From positions 1 through 34,557 of the forward strand of contig QCLV01000014.1 of assembly GCA_003214295.1 (NCBI GenBank): DNA of 34,557 nt. Reading direction: 5' to 3'. Below are positions 16,748-26,858 of this stretch, piece after piece. Made by a program: the position numbers and the translations under genes. Position 1 is the first letter of the stretch, and each line of letters begins with the position of its first letter. The notes beneath the pieces were generated by a model that searched no databases, had not been told where the DNA came from, and saw nothing but the letters and a program-made list of their open reading frames with translations. Source of the stretch: Prochlorococcus sp. AG-418-F08 (GTDB lineage Bacteria; Cyanobacteriota; Cyanobacteriia; PCC-6307; Cyanobiaceae).

Positions 16748-17974
16748 TTAGCAAGATCTCAAGTAATAAACATCACGTAATAATTTAAAAGCTTTATCTT
16801 TATCAAGATTATTAGAATTTTGGATAATGCTTACAATGATTGGCTTTTCATTTTTATACAAAAAGCCAGATAATGCAAAGGCATTTGAAAGAGTCCCAGT
16901 TTTTCCAAAAAACTTTCCAGATAATTCACTATTTACAAATCTTTTAGATAGCGTTCCTCTTATCCCCATAATTGCAAGAGAAGATTGATAAGCTTTAAAA
17001 TCTTTAGAATATCTCATTTTATCTAAAAACAATACAATCAACTTTGTTGTAATTTTATTTTTTCTAGACAATCCACTAGCATCTGCAAAGTATGTACTAG
17101 TTACTGGGAGGCCTTTATTTTTAAGCCATTTTTTCAATTTTATATAGTCATTATCATTCCATGTATTTGATGCATTTTTAAATAGAGATTCAGCTGTAAA
17201 ATTATGGCTTTCAGAATTTATTAAAGTTAATAATGAAAGAATTGGAGTTGAATATATTTTATTTATCTCTTTAATATCTTTTAAATAAAATGTTTTTTTT
17301 GAATCAAAAAAATCTATATATACTTTTGAATTTGGAAATTTATTTTTTAAATAGTTTTTAATAAAATTTTTTAATGTATAAATATCTTCATATTTATTTT
17401 GATTGCTTTCTATTGCAAGAGATGTAATTGGAGATCCATATTCGTAAAGTTTATCAGTATTTGTCCAACCATTTGGCCAATATAATTTTGAATCAATTTC
17501 TACAATATTAAAGTTAATAATTTTATTTTCTTCAATATTTGAAATTAGTTCGATCAAATGTTCATAATTCAGATCTGGATCACCTTGACCGTGCAAATAA
17601 TAATTGTTTTTATTTTTTTTTAATAAGGAAGTTTTTAAATTATTATTTAATTTATATTTACTTAAAACATAAGCTGATGAGAATAATTTTTGATTTGATG
17701 CTGGCAACCTTGGAACTTCATCATTATAAGAACTAATTATTTCCCCTTTATTATTAATAATTGAGACACTAAAAGAGTCATCAAGCGTTTGATTCAATAA
17801 AGTATCATAAGCAGGACATTTTTTATTTTTAGTAATTATTCCAGGAAAATTAAAATAAATACTATTTAAAATAGCTATTTTCTGATTTGTTAGTAAATAT
17901 CTTATTAAGAAAGGAGATGTTACTAATACAAGAACAATTAAGAAAAATGAATAAATTTTTTTTATCACATTCAA
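16748..17974 (-). CDS. dacB: D-alanyl-D-alanine carboxypeptidase/endopeptidase, PBP4 (S13) family
   Basis: The 408-residue exported serine peptidase has an N-terminal basic-hydrophobic segment (~4-28) that is a signal peptide or anchor. Active-site motifs are Ser93-Asn-Gln-Lys96 ('PASNQKLFSS', SxxK), Ser256-His-Asn258 ('SESHNFTAESLF', SxN) and Lys358-Thr-Gly360 ('FFGKTGTL', KTG). S13 enzymes trim D-Ala from peptidoglycan stem peptides or cut cross-links in the periplasm. The protein is shorter than E. coli PBP4, reflecting smaller inserted domains. It starts 1 nt after the DUF1995 stop and ends a dapF-led run, which links two peptidoglycan functions. It has high Lys/Asn content like its neighbours. 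Confidence 0.9.
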   Translation of the reverse strand: MNVIKKIYSFFLIVLVLVTSPFLIRYLLTNQKIAILNSIYFNFPGIITKNKKCPAYDTLLNQTLDDSFSVSIINNKGEIISSYNDEVPRLPASNQKLFSSAYVLSKYKLNNNLKTSLLKKNKNNYYLHGQGDPDLNYEHLIELISNIEENKIINFNIVEIDSKLYWPNGWTNTDKLYEYGSPITSLAIESNQNKYEDIYTLKNFIKNYLKNKFPNSKVYIDFFDSKKTFYLKDIKEINKIYSTPILSLLTLINSESHNFTAESLFKNASNTWNDNDYIKLKKWLKNKGLPVTSTYFADASGLSRKNKITTKLIVLFLDKMRYSKDFKAYQSSLAIMGIRGTLSKRFVNSELSGKFFGKTGTLSNAFALSGFLYKNEKPIIVSIIQNSNNLDKDKAFKLLRDVYYLRSC

Positions 17975-17975
17975 T

Positions 17976-18602
17976 CTATAAATTTACAAAAATAGATTCG
18001 TTGTCCGGTTTAATTTCAAATTCTTTTTTAAAATAATACTTTTTGTTTTCTTCTTTGAAAAGCAACCAGTTATTTGGATAAACATGCATAAGAGCAGCTT
18101 TATTTAAAGGCTGAAGAAAATAAATATTTTCCCAAGTTTTGACAAAGTTTTTACGTCTCTCTCTAATAACACTTCCTATACCAATATTGGCATCTTCAAA
18201 TTTTGGATTTAATGAATAATGCATTCCTTGATAATTATCAGACATAGGTTCAAATGAATCGAAATCATATGGCTGAGGTAGTATCGATATCATTGCACTA
18301 TCAATATTATTTATATATTTTGATTCATTAAATGATTTAAAAGTAAAGATTTTATCTTTGATATCTGGATAGTCTCTCTGAGCCAAAGCCACAGCACCTT
18401 GATCAGCAAATGTTATGAATACATTATTATTTTTAGATAATATCTTGTAGATAGTTATTCCAATTCTGTTAAATTTCAATCCTTCAAAATTAAATTCTAT
18501 AGTAAATCTTTTATTTGAATCTAATAAGCTTGGTACAATTGCATCCTCCATATTCTTAAGAGATTCATTTAAATCTTTAGGTAGTCTGTAATTAGTTCCC
18601 AT
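17976..18602 (-). CDS. DUF1995 family protein
   Basis: About 208 residues from the chosen start. The blocks 'GTNYRLPKDLNESLKNMEDAI', 'RFTIEFNFEGLKFNRIGITIYKIL', 'VFITFADQGAVALAQRDYPD', 'SAMISILPQPYDFDSFEPM' and 'IGSVIRERRKNFVKTWENIYFLQPL' match DUF1995, a family of cyanobacteria and plastids. A plant member, LPA3, aids photosystem II assembly, but no function is proven for this one. I chose the ATG at 18602 because its A is the last base of the cysteine desulfurase stop (TAATG, 1-nt overlap). An upstream in-frame ATG at 18620 would add six residues and overlap by 19 nt. It is a soluble protein without signal peptide. Confidence 0.85.
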   Translation of the reverse strand: MGTNYRLPKDLNESLKNMEDAIVPSLLDSNKRFTIEFNFEGLKFNRIGITIYKILSKNNNVFITFADQGAVALAQRDYPDIKDKIFTFKSFNESKYINNIDSAMISILPQPYDFDSFEPMSDNYQGMHYSLNPKFEDANIGIGSVIRERRKNFVKTWENIYFLQPLNKAALMHVYPNNWLLFKEENKKYYFKKEFEIKPDNESIFVNL

Positions 18603-19774
18603 TAAAATTTGTGAATACATATTTGAATAAGTTCTAAAAATTTATCTATTTCTGACTTATTGTTTATTGAACCTAAAGTAACACGAATATTTGAATATAG
18701 TTCATCATCTTTTAAACCAATATTTTTGAGTGTTGAGCTAGGTTTCCCAGATGAACTTGAACAAGCGCTTCCACTACTTATGGCTATTCTATTTTCTGAC
18801 ATGAAATTAACAATCTTATATGCCCTTATAGGCTCAAAAAGTTTATTTAATAGTAGAAACGAAATATGATTGGGGAGCCTATGGTTAATACTTCCAGTAA
18901 TCTTTATATGATTATTATCATATATTTTTTGAAAAAAATAATTTTTAAGTTTAATAATATTATTAGAAGGAAATTTAGTTACGTAATCATATACTTCTAT
19001 TTGTCCTTTAATATTCTTTAATGATTCATACATTCCAGCGATTAATGGCAAAGCTTGTGTACCTTGTCTAATTGAAAATTCCTGAGTAAGTGATATGTCT
19101 TTATTTTTTAAAATTTGTCTAGACTTTTCTTTTGTTAAAAGGATACCGATACCTTTTGGACCTCCAAATTTATGAGCAGATAAACTTAAAAAATCACATT
19201 TAAGATTTTTCCAATTAAATATTCCATTACTTAATATTTGAGTTCCATCTAAATGAAACATTATATTTAACTCTTCACATTTGGAACCTATAAATTGCAC
19301 AGGTTGTATTGCCCCAATTTCACTTTGGCCCCAAATAATTGATACAAGCTTAGTATCATTGGTTAAAATTTTATCGATATTAGCAATATTTAAAATTCCA
19401 TCATTATTTACAGTCCATTCGTATATATCCCAACTTCTTTTTCTTAGTTTATTAGCACAAATAGTTGTTGCTTGATGTTCAACATTTGAAATAACAACTC
19501 TTCCATTTTTAAAGTTCTCATAAATATTATTAAATACAATATTTGTTGATTCTGAAGAACCAGATGTAAAAATTATGTCCTCTGGATCTGCTTGAAATAT
19601 ATAAGCTATTTTAGATCTAATTTTTTCAAGATATGTAGAACATTTAATCCCTAGCTCATATGTAGATGAAGGGTTATGCCAATAATTCTTATAAGTTGAA
19701 TTTATTATATTCAAAACATTCTCAGATAATGGAGTTGTGGATGCATTATCTAGGTAGATAAAATTATTTTCCAT
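18602..19774 (-). CDS. Cysteine desulfurase (NifS/IscS family)
   Basis: The 390-residue fold-type I PLP enzyme starts 'YLDNASTTPL'. It has 'SGSSESTNIV' (phosphate binding), His100 in 'NVEHQA', 'CDFLSLSAHKFGGPKG' with PLP-Lys202, and the persulfide Cys338 in 'ISSGSACSSSSGKPS' on a group-I loop. It removes sulfur from cysteine to give alanine and a protein persulfide for Fe-S clusters, thiolated tRNA or other cofactors. The longer active-site loop places it nearer IscS/NifS than SufS. Overlaps of 1 nt with both dapF (TAATG at 19774) and DUF1995 indicate translational coupling. No scaffold gene (iscU, sufBCD) is adjacent, so its sulfur acceptor is unclear. Confidence 0.92.
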   Translation of the reverse strand: MENNFIYLDNASTTPLSENVLNIINSTYKNYWHNPSSTYELGIKCSTYLEKIRSKIAYIFQADPEDIIFTSGSSESTNIVFNNIYENFKNGRVVISNVEHQATTICANKLRKRSWDIYEWTVNNDGILNIANIDKILTNDTKLVSIIWGQSEIGAIQPVQFIGSKCEELNIMFHLDGTQILSNGIFNWKNLKCDFLSLSAHKFGGPKGIGILLTKEKSRQILKNKDISLTQEFSIRQGTQALPLIAGMYESLKNIKGQIEVYDYVTKFPSNNIIKLKNYFFQKIYDNNHIKITGSINHRLPNHISFLLLNKLFEPIRAYKIVNFMSENRIAISSGSACSSSSGKPSSTLKNIGLKDDELYSNIRVTLGSINNKSEIDKFLELIQICIHKF

Positions 19775-20634
19775 TAATTTACTAATATTGATCCTGAGAA
19801 AACCTTTTTAGCATTACCGGTCATCATGACTTCACAATCGTCTTTGGACCAATCAATTTTAAGGTTACCTCCCGGTAAAGTTACTATGGTTTTTGAATTA
19901 CAAAGGCCTAATTTATAAGCTGCTACATGGATAGCACAGGCTCCTGTTCCACAGGCCAAGGTTGGTCCTGCACCCCTTTCCCATACTTTTACTTTTATAT
20001 TATCTCTATTTAAAATTTGACAAAAATGTACATTAGTTTTTTCAGGAAATAATTCATTTTTTTCAAATATGGGACCATAATTGGAAAGAACAATTGACTC
20101 TATGTCTTTTAAAAAGAATATTAAATGAGGATTTCCCATGCCTACGGCATAACCCATATTATTAAAATTTCTCTCAATAAATTCGTGTGAAGGAATTGAA
20201 TTGATTTTTTTTTCAATTGTTGTTGGAATGTTTTGACTTTCTAAAATTGGAACTCCCATTTTTACTGTAATTTCATCATTTATGTATTTTGCAATTTTTA
20301 AACCTGCTTTAGTCTCAATTTTATATTCTATATTTTTATTTTTCATTGAATCATTTACATGGAGATACTCAACTAAACACCTAATTCCGTTTCCACACAT
20401 TTGTGCTTCAGAACCATCAGAATTAAAGATTATCATTTTTGCATAATTATCTTCATTAGGTTCTTCTATAAAAATCAAACCATCTGCTCCAATACCAAAT
20501 TGCCTGTTGCAAATATGTTTAATATCAAATATTTTATTTGTCTTGTAATTTTTATATAAATCATTTCCTCTAGAATCAATTATTATGAAATCATTTCCGT
20601 TACCTTGATATTTTTCAAAAGTTATATTTTTCAT
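19774..20634 (-). CDS. dapF: Diaminopimelate epimerase
   Basis: The 286-residue two-domain racemase uses two cysteines, Cys80 in 'AQMCGNGIRC' and Cys228 in 'GPTLACGTGACAIHVAA'. Substrate-binding blocks 'YQGNGNDFIIIDSR', 'NRQFGIGADGLIFIE' and 'GMGNPHLIFF' are intact. It converts LL- to meso-diaminopimelate, the precursor of lysine and of the peptidoglycan cross-link residue. It is the first gene of the run dapF / cysteine desulfurase / DUF1995 / dacB, whose genes overlap by 1 nt or are 1 nt apart, so they are probably one transcript. It diverges from leuS across 107 nt, where a TATAAT on the minus strand (20661-20666) is a candidate -10 box for this unit. Confidence 0.95.
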   Translation of the reverse strand: MKNITFEKYQGNGNDFIIIDSRGNDLYKNYKTNKIFDIKHICNRQFGIGADGLIFIEEPNEDNYAKMIIFNSDGSEAQMCGNGIRCLVEYLHVNDSMKNKNIEYKIETKAGLKIAKYINDEITVKMGVPILESQNIPTTIEKKINSIPSHEFIERNFNNMGYAVGMGNPHLIFFLKDIESIVLSNYGPIFEKNELFPEKTNVHFCQILNRDNIKVKVWERGAGPTLACGTGACAIHVAAYKLGLCNSKTIVTLPGGNLKIDWSKDDCEVMMTGNAKKVFSGSILVN

Positions 20635-20660
20635 TTGAAGATAATATATTCTAAATTTTA

Positions 20661-20666
20661 ATTATA
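20661..20666 (-). promoter_or_regulatory. Candidate -10 box for the dapF unit
   Basis: The minus strand reads TATAAT 26 nt before the dapF ATG, inside the 107-nt dapF/leuS divergent region. No good -35 box at 16-18 nt is seen, and such hexamers are frequent in AT-rich DNA, so this is only a candidate. Confidence 0.3.
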
Positions 20667-20741
20667 AATTATTCCTTTTAACAATCTATTTCTATTTTAT
20701 ACAATGGATATTAAAATAATATTTTAACAAATAAATTTTAA

Positions 20742-23312
20742 GTGATTTCTCCCGATCAACAATATGAGACTGATTCCAATTTATATAATCCATCTGAAAT
20801 AGAAAAAAAATGGCAGTCAATATGGACAGATAACAATTTATACGAAACCGATAAATTAACTGAGAATAGCGATAAATTTTATGCCTTATCAATGTTTCCC
20901 TACCCTTCAGGTAATCTTCATATGGGACATGTTAGGAATTATGTTATTACAGACTTAATAGCTCGGTTCCAAAGGTTTAAGGGTAAATCTGTTTTACATC
21001 CAATGGGTTGGGATGCTTTTGGTTTGCCTGCTGAGAATGCAGCGATTGAAAGAGGAATTAGTCCAAGTGTCTGGACTAAAAAAAATATTTCTCATATGAA
21101 GTCACAATTAAAGCTTTTGGGACTATCAGTTGATTGGGATAAAGAATTTGCAACTTGTGATGAAAACTATTATGTTTGGACACAATATCTATTTTTAGAA
21201 TTATACAAGGCAGGTCTTGTATATCAAAAGGAATCAGAAGTTAATTGGGATCCGATAGATAATACAGTCTTAGCGAATGAACAAGTTGACTCAGAGGGTA
21301 AATCTTGGAGATCTGGGGCACTAGTTGAAAAAAAATTATTAAAGCAATGGTATTTAAGGATTACTAATTATGCGGATGAGTTATTGAAGGATTTAGAAAA
21401 ATTAGATAATTGGCCAGAAAGAGTAAAAATAATGCAAGATAATTGGATTGGAAAGTCAATTGGTACAAATATTATATTCAATATCAATACCAATCCAGAA
21501 GAAAAATTAACTGTATTTACGACAAGACCAGATACTTTATTTGGAGTTACTTATTTAGCAATTTCTGTGAATCATTCATTAATTAAAAATATTTCTGACC
21601 AAGAAACTATACAAGATATAGAGAATCTTAAACAATATTTGAAAAATAATAAAAATAATGAACTAGAAAAAATTGGAATAAAAACTAGATTAATTGCAAT
21701 AAATCCAGTTAATTCTGAACCTATTTCTATTTGGGTGGCAAGTTATGTTCTTGATGAATATGGTACAGGCGCTGTTATGGGTGTGCCTGCTCATGATCAA
21801 AGAGATTTTGAATTTGCTAAGAAAAATAATATTGATATTAAACAAGTAATAACAAAGGATAAAAGTGAACAAACTATAGAGCTTGATGAAGCTTATGTAG
21901 AAAATGGATATCTTATTAATTCAAATCAATACGATGGTATAGAAAATACTATTGCTAAATTAAAAATTTTAGAGGAGGGAGTAAATAATGGATGGGCTGA
22001 AAATAAGATTCAATATCGTTTAAGAGATTGGTTAATATCTAGACAAAGATATTGGGGATGTCCGATACCTATCGTTAATTGCAAAAAATGTGGATCTGTT
22101 CCTTTAAACCAAACGGAATTACCTGTTTCATTACCAAAAGATATAGAAATCTCGGCTAACAAGATTAATGCTTTAGGTGATAATAATAATTGGATAAATA
22201 CAACATGTCCAAAATGTGGAATAACAGCAAGAAAAGAAACTGATACTATGGACACTTTCATGTGTTCATCTTGGTATTTTTTAAGATATCCATCTTCAAA
22301 ATGTTCAAATAAGCCATTTGACAAGACTGAAATTAATAAGTGGTTGCCTGTAGATCAATATGTTGGAGGAGTAGAGCATGCAATATTGCATTTGTTATAT
22401 GCAAGATTTTTCACTAAAGCTTTGCGGGATAATGAACTATTTGAAATCGATGAACCATTTAAAAAACTATTAACGCAAGGAATGGTTCAGGCCGCAGCTT
22501 ATAAAAACAATAAAACGGGTAAATATGTTTCTCCTTCCGATATTACTGATCTATCAAATCCTACAGATCCAATTGACAATACAAAACTCGAAGTTCTTTT
22601 CGAGAAGATGTCCAAGTCAAAATATAATGGCATAGACCCTGAATCAGTAATTAAAAAATATGGAGCAGATACAGCAAGAATGTTTATATTATTTAAAGCA
22701 CCGCCAGAAAAAGATTTGGAATGGGGAGATACAGATGTTGAAGGACAATTTAGATTTTTAAGCAGAATATGGAAGCTTTATGTAAATTGTGCAGAAGATA
22801 TAAATAGTAAATCTAAATCCTATCCAGATAAAGAAAAAAGTTTAATAAAGTCAATGAATATCGCTATAAAAGAAATTTCAAATGACATATTAAATAACCA
22901 ATTTAATACTGCGATTTCAGAACTAATGAAGTTTTATAATTCATTATCAAATTACATTAATGACGTAAACAATAATTTAAAAATTGAGGCTTTAAAAACA
23001 TTTTGTATTTTGTTGGCTCCATTTGCCCCTCATATTGCAGAAGAAATATGGCATCTTATAGGATTTAAAAAATCTGTGCATTTAGAACACTGGCCTTCCT
23101 TCAATGCCGAGGCACTAAAGGAAGATTCATATGAACTAGTAATACAAGTCAATGGAAAAGTTAGAGACAAAGTAAATATTAATAATGATATGAGTGAAGA
23201 TCAAATTAAAGAATTGACTCTTAAAAGACCTAACATACTAAAATGGACTCAAGATAAGGTAATAAAAAAAATAATTATTGTTAAAGGAAAAATTATGAAT
23301 ATTGTTGTTTAA
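20742..23312 (+). CDS. leuS: Leucyl-tRNA synthetase
   Basis: The 856-residue class Ia synthetase has a HIGH motif His60-Met-Gly-His63 ('[16 protein letters not shown]'), a KMSKS motif at 622-626 ('[11 protein letters not shown]'), a CP1 editing domain with '[17 protein letters not shown]' and '[20 protein letters not shown]', and a zinc-type block 'CKKCGS...CPKCG'. The C-terminal domain ends '[24 protein letters not shown]'. It charges tRNA-Leu and hydrolyses mischarged Ile/Val/Nva products. The start is a GTG (20742); the encoded order '[24 protein letters not shown]' from there is normal for the family. Its TAA lies within a TTAA that also supplies the pgi stop on the other strand. Confidence 0.97.
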   Translation: MISPDQQYETDSNLYNPSEIEKKWQSIWTDNNLYETDKLTENSDKFYALSMFPYPSGNLHMGHVRNYVITDLIARFQRFKGKSVLHPMGWDAFGLPAENAAIERGISPSVWTKKNISHMKSQLKLLGLSVDWDKEFATCDENYYVWTQYLFLELYKAGLVYQKESEVNWDPIDNTVLANEQVDSEGKSWRSGALVEKKLLKQWYLRITNYADELLKDLEKLDNWPERVKIMQDNWIGKSIGTNIIFNINTNPEEKLTVFTTRPDTLFGVTYLAISVNHSLIKNISDQETIQDIENLKQYLKNNKNNELEKIGIKTRLIAINPVNSEPISIWVASYVLDEYGTGAVMGVPAHDQRDFEFAKKNNIDIKQVITKDKSEQTIELDEAYVENGYLINSNQYDGIENTIAKLKILEEGVNNGWAENKIQYRLRDWLISRQRYWGCPIPIVNCKKCGSVPLNQTELPVSLPKDIEISANKINALGDNNNWINTTCPKCGITARKETDTMDTFMCSSWYFLRYPSSKCSNKPFDKTEINKWLPVDQYVGGVEHAILHLLYARFFTKALRDNELFEIDEPFKKLLTQGMVQAAAYKNNKTGKYVSPSDITDLSNPTDPIDNTKLEVLFEKMSKSKYNGIDPESVIKKYGADTARMFILFKAPPEKDLEWGDTDVEGQFRFLSRIWKLYVNCAEDINSKSKSYPDKEKSLIKSMNIAIKEISNDILNNQFNTAISELMKFYNSLSNYINDVNNNLKIEALKTFCILLAPFAPHIAEEIWHLIGFKKSVHLEHWPSFNAEALKEDSYELVIQVNGKVRDKVNINNDMSEDQIKELTLKRPNILKWTQDKVIKKIIIVKGKIMNIVV

Positions 23313-24892
23313 GAATTTATTTTTTTTATAACTATTGAATTTGGATTTGACCAATCGCCCTTAACTAAATAATTATCATTACTGAAACACATTTCACGGA
23401 GTATGAAAAATATAGGTTCACTCACTGAATTATCAAATAATGATCTTATGTCATTTATGGAATATTCTCCACCTTCGTCTAATAAATTACTTACTTTTTG
23501 TTGATACTCAATGATATTTGCGGCGGCTTTCTTTCCAGCTTCAACTCCAGGTTGATCATATGCATTTATATTTACCAATTCGGCATAGAAGGATACAGCC
23601 CTCTCAAATAAAGCGATTAATGCGCCTAGTGAAAAACAATTTAACTTTTCTAACGTGATAGTGATACTTTGCCTGTTTTCACTAGAGAGTGCTGATCTGG
23701 TTCCTTGCAAAAAACCAGATAGATATTCTTTAGGATTCTCGTTTTTATCAAAAATATTAGTAGATGGAGAGTCTAATAATTCAATAAAAATACAAAAGAA
23801 ATTATCAATACCATCTCTCAGTTGCTGAACATAAGCATGTTGATCTGTAGATCCCTTATTACCAAAAACGGAAATACCTTGATTAACTACTTCACCATTC
23901 CTATTAAATTTCTTACCTAATGATTCCATTACTAACTGCTGAAGATATTTACTAAATACCTGTAACCTATCTCTATAAGGTAATACGACCATATCTCTCT
24001 TTCCAATACCATCTCCAGTTAAATACCATGCGGATGATAATAGTGCTGCTGGATTATTTTTAAAATCACTTACACGTGTGGCTTCATCCATTAATGATGC
24101 ACCTCTGATAAATTCAAATATATTTTCATTAATAAGAGCTAATGGAAGTAATCCCACAGAGCTTGTAATACTAGTTCTTCCTCCAACCCAATCTTGCAAA
24201 TTAAATATTTTTAACCAATTTTCAGAAGTGGCTTTATTAAATAACTTACTATCTTTCATAGTTATAGCTATAGCATTAGAATTCCATTCAAGAGAATTGT
24301 TTTCGCAGTGACTTTTAATAATTTCCATAGCAATTCTAGGTTCAGGCGTACCACCTGATTTGCTCACTACGACAAATAATGTTGTTGATAATTTTTCAGA
24401 TAACTCTTCTAACTTTTCGCTAATTAAAAAAGGATCAACATTATCGATATAAGAAAAATTTAAGCCTCTAGAGCACTTCTGCAGTGACTCTGTAATAAGT
24501 AATGGTCCTAAACCACTTCCACCAATTCCTATCCATAGAACATCAGTATAGTTCTGATTATTCTTATTCTTAATATCTCCATTTAAAATTTGTTTTCCAA
24601 ATTCAGAGATTGCATTAATATCTGCGTTAATTTCCTCTCCTATTTTTGAAGAGGGTGAAATTGAGGGATTTCTAAGCCAATAATGTCCAACTTGTCTATT
24701 TTCATCAATATTTGAGATTGCCCCATTTTCTAAATCTTTTATTGATGAAAAAACATCTATAAATTTATCTTCTAAATTTTTTATATCTTTACTTGTGAAA
24801 TTAATTTTGCTTATGTCTAACCAAATATTTAATTTTTTATCAAACCAAAGATAATTACAAAATTTATCCCAAGATTTTAAATCTCCATTCAT
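23309..24892 (-). CDS. pgi: Glucose-6-phosphate isomerase
   Basis: About 527 residues from the chosen start. Motifs are '[21 protein letters not shown]' (phosphate loop), '[19 protein letters not shown]', '[21 protein letters not shown]', '[19 protein letters not shown]' (catalytic His) and '[19 protein letters not shown]' (catalytic Lys). It interconverts glucose-6-phosphate and fructose-6-phosphate in glycogen metabolism, the oxidative pentose phosphate route and gluconeogenic flux from the Calvin cycle. I prefer the ATG at 24892 ([11 protein letters not shown]); a TTG at 24925 would add 11 residues of low-complexity Lys/Gln/Asn. It converges with leuS, sharing a 4-nt TTAA. The gene is preceded by a 149-nt divergent region toward purN. 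Confidence 0.95.
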   Translation of the reverse strand: MNGDLKSWDKFCNYLWFDKKLNIWLDISKINFTSKDIKNLEDKFIDVFSSIKDLENGAISNIDENRQVGHYWLRNPSISPSSKIGEEINADINAISEFGKQILNGDIKNKNNQNYTDVLWIGIGGSGLGPLLITESLQKCSRGLNFSYIDNVDPFLISEKLEELSEKLSTTLFVVVSKSGGTPEPRIAMEIIKSHCENNSLEWNSNAIAITMKDSKLFNKATSENWLKIFNLQDWVGGRTSITSSVGLLPLALINENIFEFIRGASLMDEATRVSDFKNNPAALLSSAWYLTGDGIGKRDMVVLPYRDRLQVFSKYLQQLVMESLGKKFNRNGEVVNQGISVFGNKGSTDQHAYVQQLRDGIDNFFCIFIELLDSPSTNIFDKNENPKEYLSGFLQGTRSALSSENRQSITITLEKLNCFSLGALIALFERAVSFYAELVNINAYDQPGVEAGKKAAANIIEYQQKVSNLLDEGGEYSINDIRSLFDNSVSEPIFFILREMCFSNDNYLVKGDWSNPNSIVIKKINS

Positions 24893-25074
24893 TTTATATA
24901 TTTGTTTCTTTTGTTTATTATTCAATTATATCTATACGAATAGTACATAGATTTGAATCATTTAATTTTGTTTAAATTTTTATCTTCAAATAAATATGTT
25001 TTTGTATATAAACAATTCAAATTGAGGGTTTTTTTTATTTCATATGAATTTATCATTGGATAAAATAAAAAACT

Positions 25075-25731
25075 TTGGATAGATCATTTAATTACATAAT
25101 TTCGCCTGAGATATCTGAATTTAGAAGATTTTCACCAAAATTAAAAATAGGTGTACTTGCTTCTGGGAAAGGATCAAACTTTCAGGAATTAATTAATCTC
25201 TCAGAAAATGGAGAATTAGATATAGATATAAAAGTTCTAATAACTAACAAAGATGAAGCCGGTTGTATAAAAAGAGCTGAAAGTAAAAAAATACCTCACA
25301 AAATTATAAGAGGCAATGACTTTCTGAAAAAAGAGGCATTTGAATTAGAAATTGTAAATACATTAATTCATTACGATGTTGAACTTGTGGTTATGGCAGG
25401 CTGGATGAAAATTGTTACTTCATTTTTTATTAATAAATTTAAGAATAAGATAATAAATATTCACCCTTCATTACTTCCTGCATATAAAGGTGGTTCTGCG
25501 ATAAAGGACTCTATATTAAATGGTTCAAAAATAACCGGTTGTTCTGTACATTTTGTAGAAGAGGAGGTAGATAGTGGATCATTAATAATGCAAGCTGCAT
25601 TATCAATTAGAGAAGATGATGACATCGAATCACTTTCCAAAAGAATACAAATGCTTGAGCATAAAATTTTACCTCACTCAATCTCTCGAGCTGGTTTTTT
25701 GATAAGAAGTAATTTTATGGAAAATTATTAG
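25075..25731 (+). CDS. purN: Phosphoribosylglycinamide formyltransferase
   Basis: The 218-residue GART family protein has 'KIGVLASGKGSNFQELI' (phosphoribosyl loop), 'VVMAGWMKIVTSFFI', Asn128-x-His130 in 'INIHPSLLPAYKGG', and Asp166 in 'EEEVDSGSLIMQAAL' (catalytic triad N-H-D). It transfers the formyl group of 10-formyl-tetrahydrofolate to GAR in purine synthesis. The start is uncertain. The best in-frame start is a TTG at 25075, and the first in-frame ATG lies deep in the domain. An ATG at 25044 is in another frame and runs into TAG at 25080; removing one base from the A6 run at 25067-25072 would join it to purN. It overlaps argC by 17 nt, tail to tail. Confidence 0.93.
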   Translation: MDRSFNYIISPEISEFRRFSPKLKIGVLASGKGSNFQELINLSENGELDIDIKVLITNKDEAGCIKRAESKKIPHKIIRGNDFLKKEAFELEIVNTLIHYDVELVVMAGWMKIVTSFFINKFKNKIINIHPSLLPAYKGGSAIKDSILNGSKITGCSVHFVEEEVDSGSLIMQAALSIREDDDIESLSKRIQMLEHKILPHSISRAGFLIRSNFMENY

Positions 25732-26770
25732 TTAAATCAAGACCTTCATCCATTGAAAATCCACTCATAATATTTAAATTTTGAATTGCTTGCCCAGTCT
25801 GACCTTTTAATAAATTATCAATTGCTGATAAAATAATAATCCTTCCATTACGAATATCAACTTTAACAGAAAGGAAAATTTGGTTTGTATTTTTAACCCA
25901 TTTTGTTGAAGGGTATGTATCTACAGGTAATACTTTAATATTTTTGAAATTTCTATAAAAATTATCCAAAAGAATTCTGCAATCATCTGATGTTAATCCT
26001 GGATCTCTTAATCTCCCATATATAGTCGAATGCATACCCCTTGAAATTGGAACCAAATGAGGTGTAAAAAGCAATTCAATTTTATTTCCAGAAATTATAG
26101 ATGCTACTTGCTCGATCTCTGAGGTATGTCTATGGTTTATCAATCCATAGGCTGATAAGCCTTCACCACATTCTGATAAGAGTAGCTTTTGGTTTGGTTC
26201 TCGACCTCCTCCAGAGGTTCCACTTTTAGAATCAATCACTATTCCTTCATTTTCAATTATTCCTTGCGAAAGATAAGGAACTAATGGAATAAGAGCAGAT
26301 GTTGGATAGCATCCTGGACAGGCAATTAATCTTCCTTTTGAAATGGCTGCCTTATTTATTTCAGGAAGACCGTAGACTGCCTCTTTACATAAATCATCAT
26401 CATTCCTTTTATAAATAGCAGCTTCTTTGGAATATACATTTTTCCATTCATCTAAAGATTTATATCTGTAATCAGCAGATAAATCAATAACTTTAACTCC
26501 TCGATCTAATAATTTCCTTGTCAATGTTGAAGATAGACCATTTGGTAAGCAAAGCAGAGCAACATCTGCATTTTTCGAAATATTATCTACGGAAATTTCT
26601 TCTATATAAGGATCATTATCTAGATAAATAAAAGGAAAATTATCATTCCACTTTGATCCAGATGTTTTATTACCTCCTAAAAATGAAATTTTGTATTTTT
26701 TAATTTTCTTTAATAGATTTACCGCTTGAATACCGCCGTAACCAGTAGCACCTACTATTGCAACATTCAT
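25715..26770 (-). CDS. argC: N-acetyl-gamma-glutamyl-phosphate reductase
   Basis: The 351-residue protein has an N-terminal Rossmann motif 'AIVGATGYGGIQAVNLL', active-site Cys154 in 'LIACPGCYPTSALIPL', 'SKSGTSGGGREP' and the catalytic His215 in 'INHRHTSEIEQ'. The C-terminus 'DNLLKGQTGQAIQNLNIMSGFSMDEGL' is the standard family end. It reduces N-acetylglutamyl phosphate with NADPH to the semialdehyde in arginine synthesis. Length and motifs are normal for type 1 ArgC. It diverges from ribBA (88 nt between the chosen starts) and overlaps the end of purN by 17 nt, so each gene's last codons also encode the other's. Confidence 0.96.
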   Translation of the reverse strand: MNVAIVGATGYGGIQAVNLLKKIKKYKISFLGGNKTSGSKWNDNFPFIYLDNDPYIEEISVDNISKNADVALLCLPNGLSSTLTRKLLDRGVKVIDLSADYRYKSLDEWKNVYSKEAAIYKRNDDDLCKEAVYGLPEINKAAISKGRLIACPGCYPTSALIPLVPYLSQGIIENEGIVIDSKSGTSGGGREPNQKLLLSECGEGLSAYGLINHRHTSEIEQVASIISGNKIELLFTPHLVPISRGMHSTIYGRLRDPGLTSDDCRILLDNFYRNFKNIKVLPVDTYPSTKWVKNTNQIFLSVKVDIRNGRIIILSAIDNLLKGQTGQAIQNLNIMSGFSMDEGLDLTNNFP

Positions 26771-26858
26771 TTCTTTGAATTGGCAGACTTTGAGATAGGA
26801 TTATAAAGTGTTGAATTTAAGGTAACTAAAACACTATTTTTCTATATTGATAGGAATA

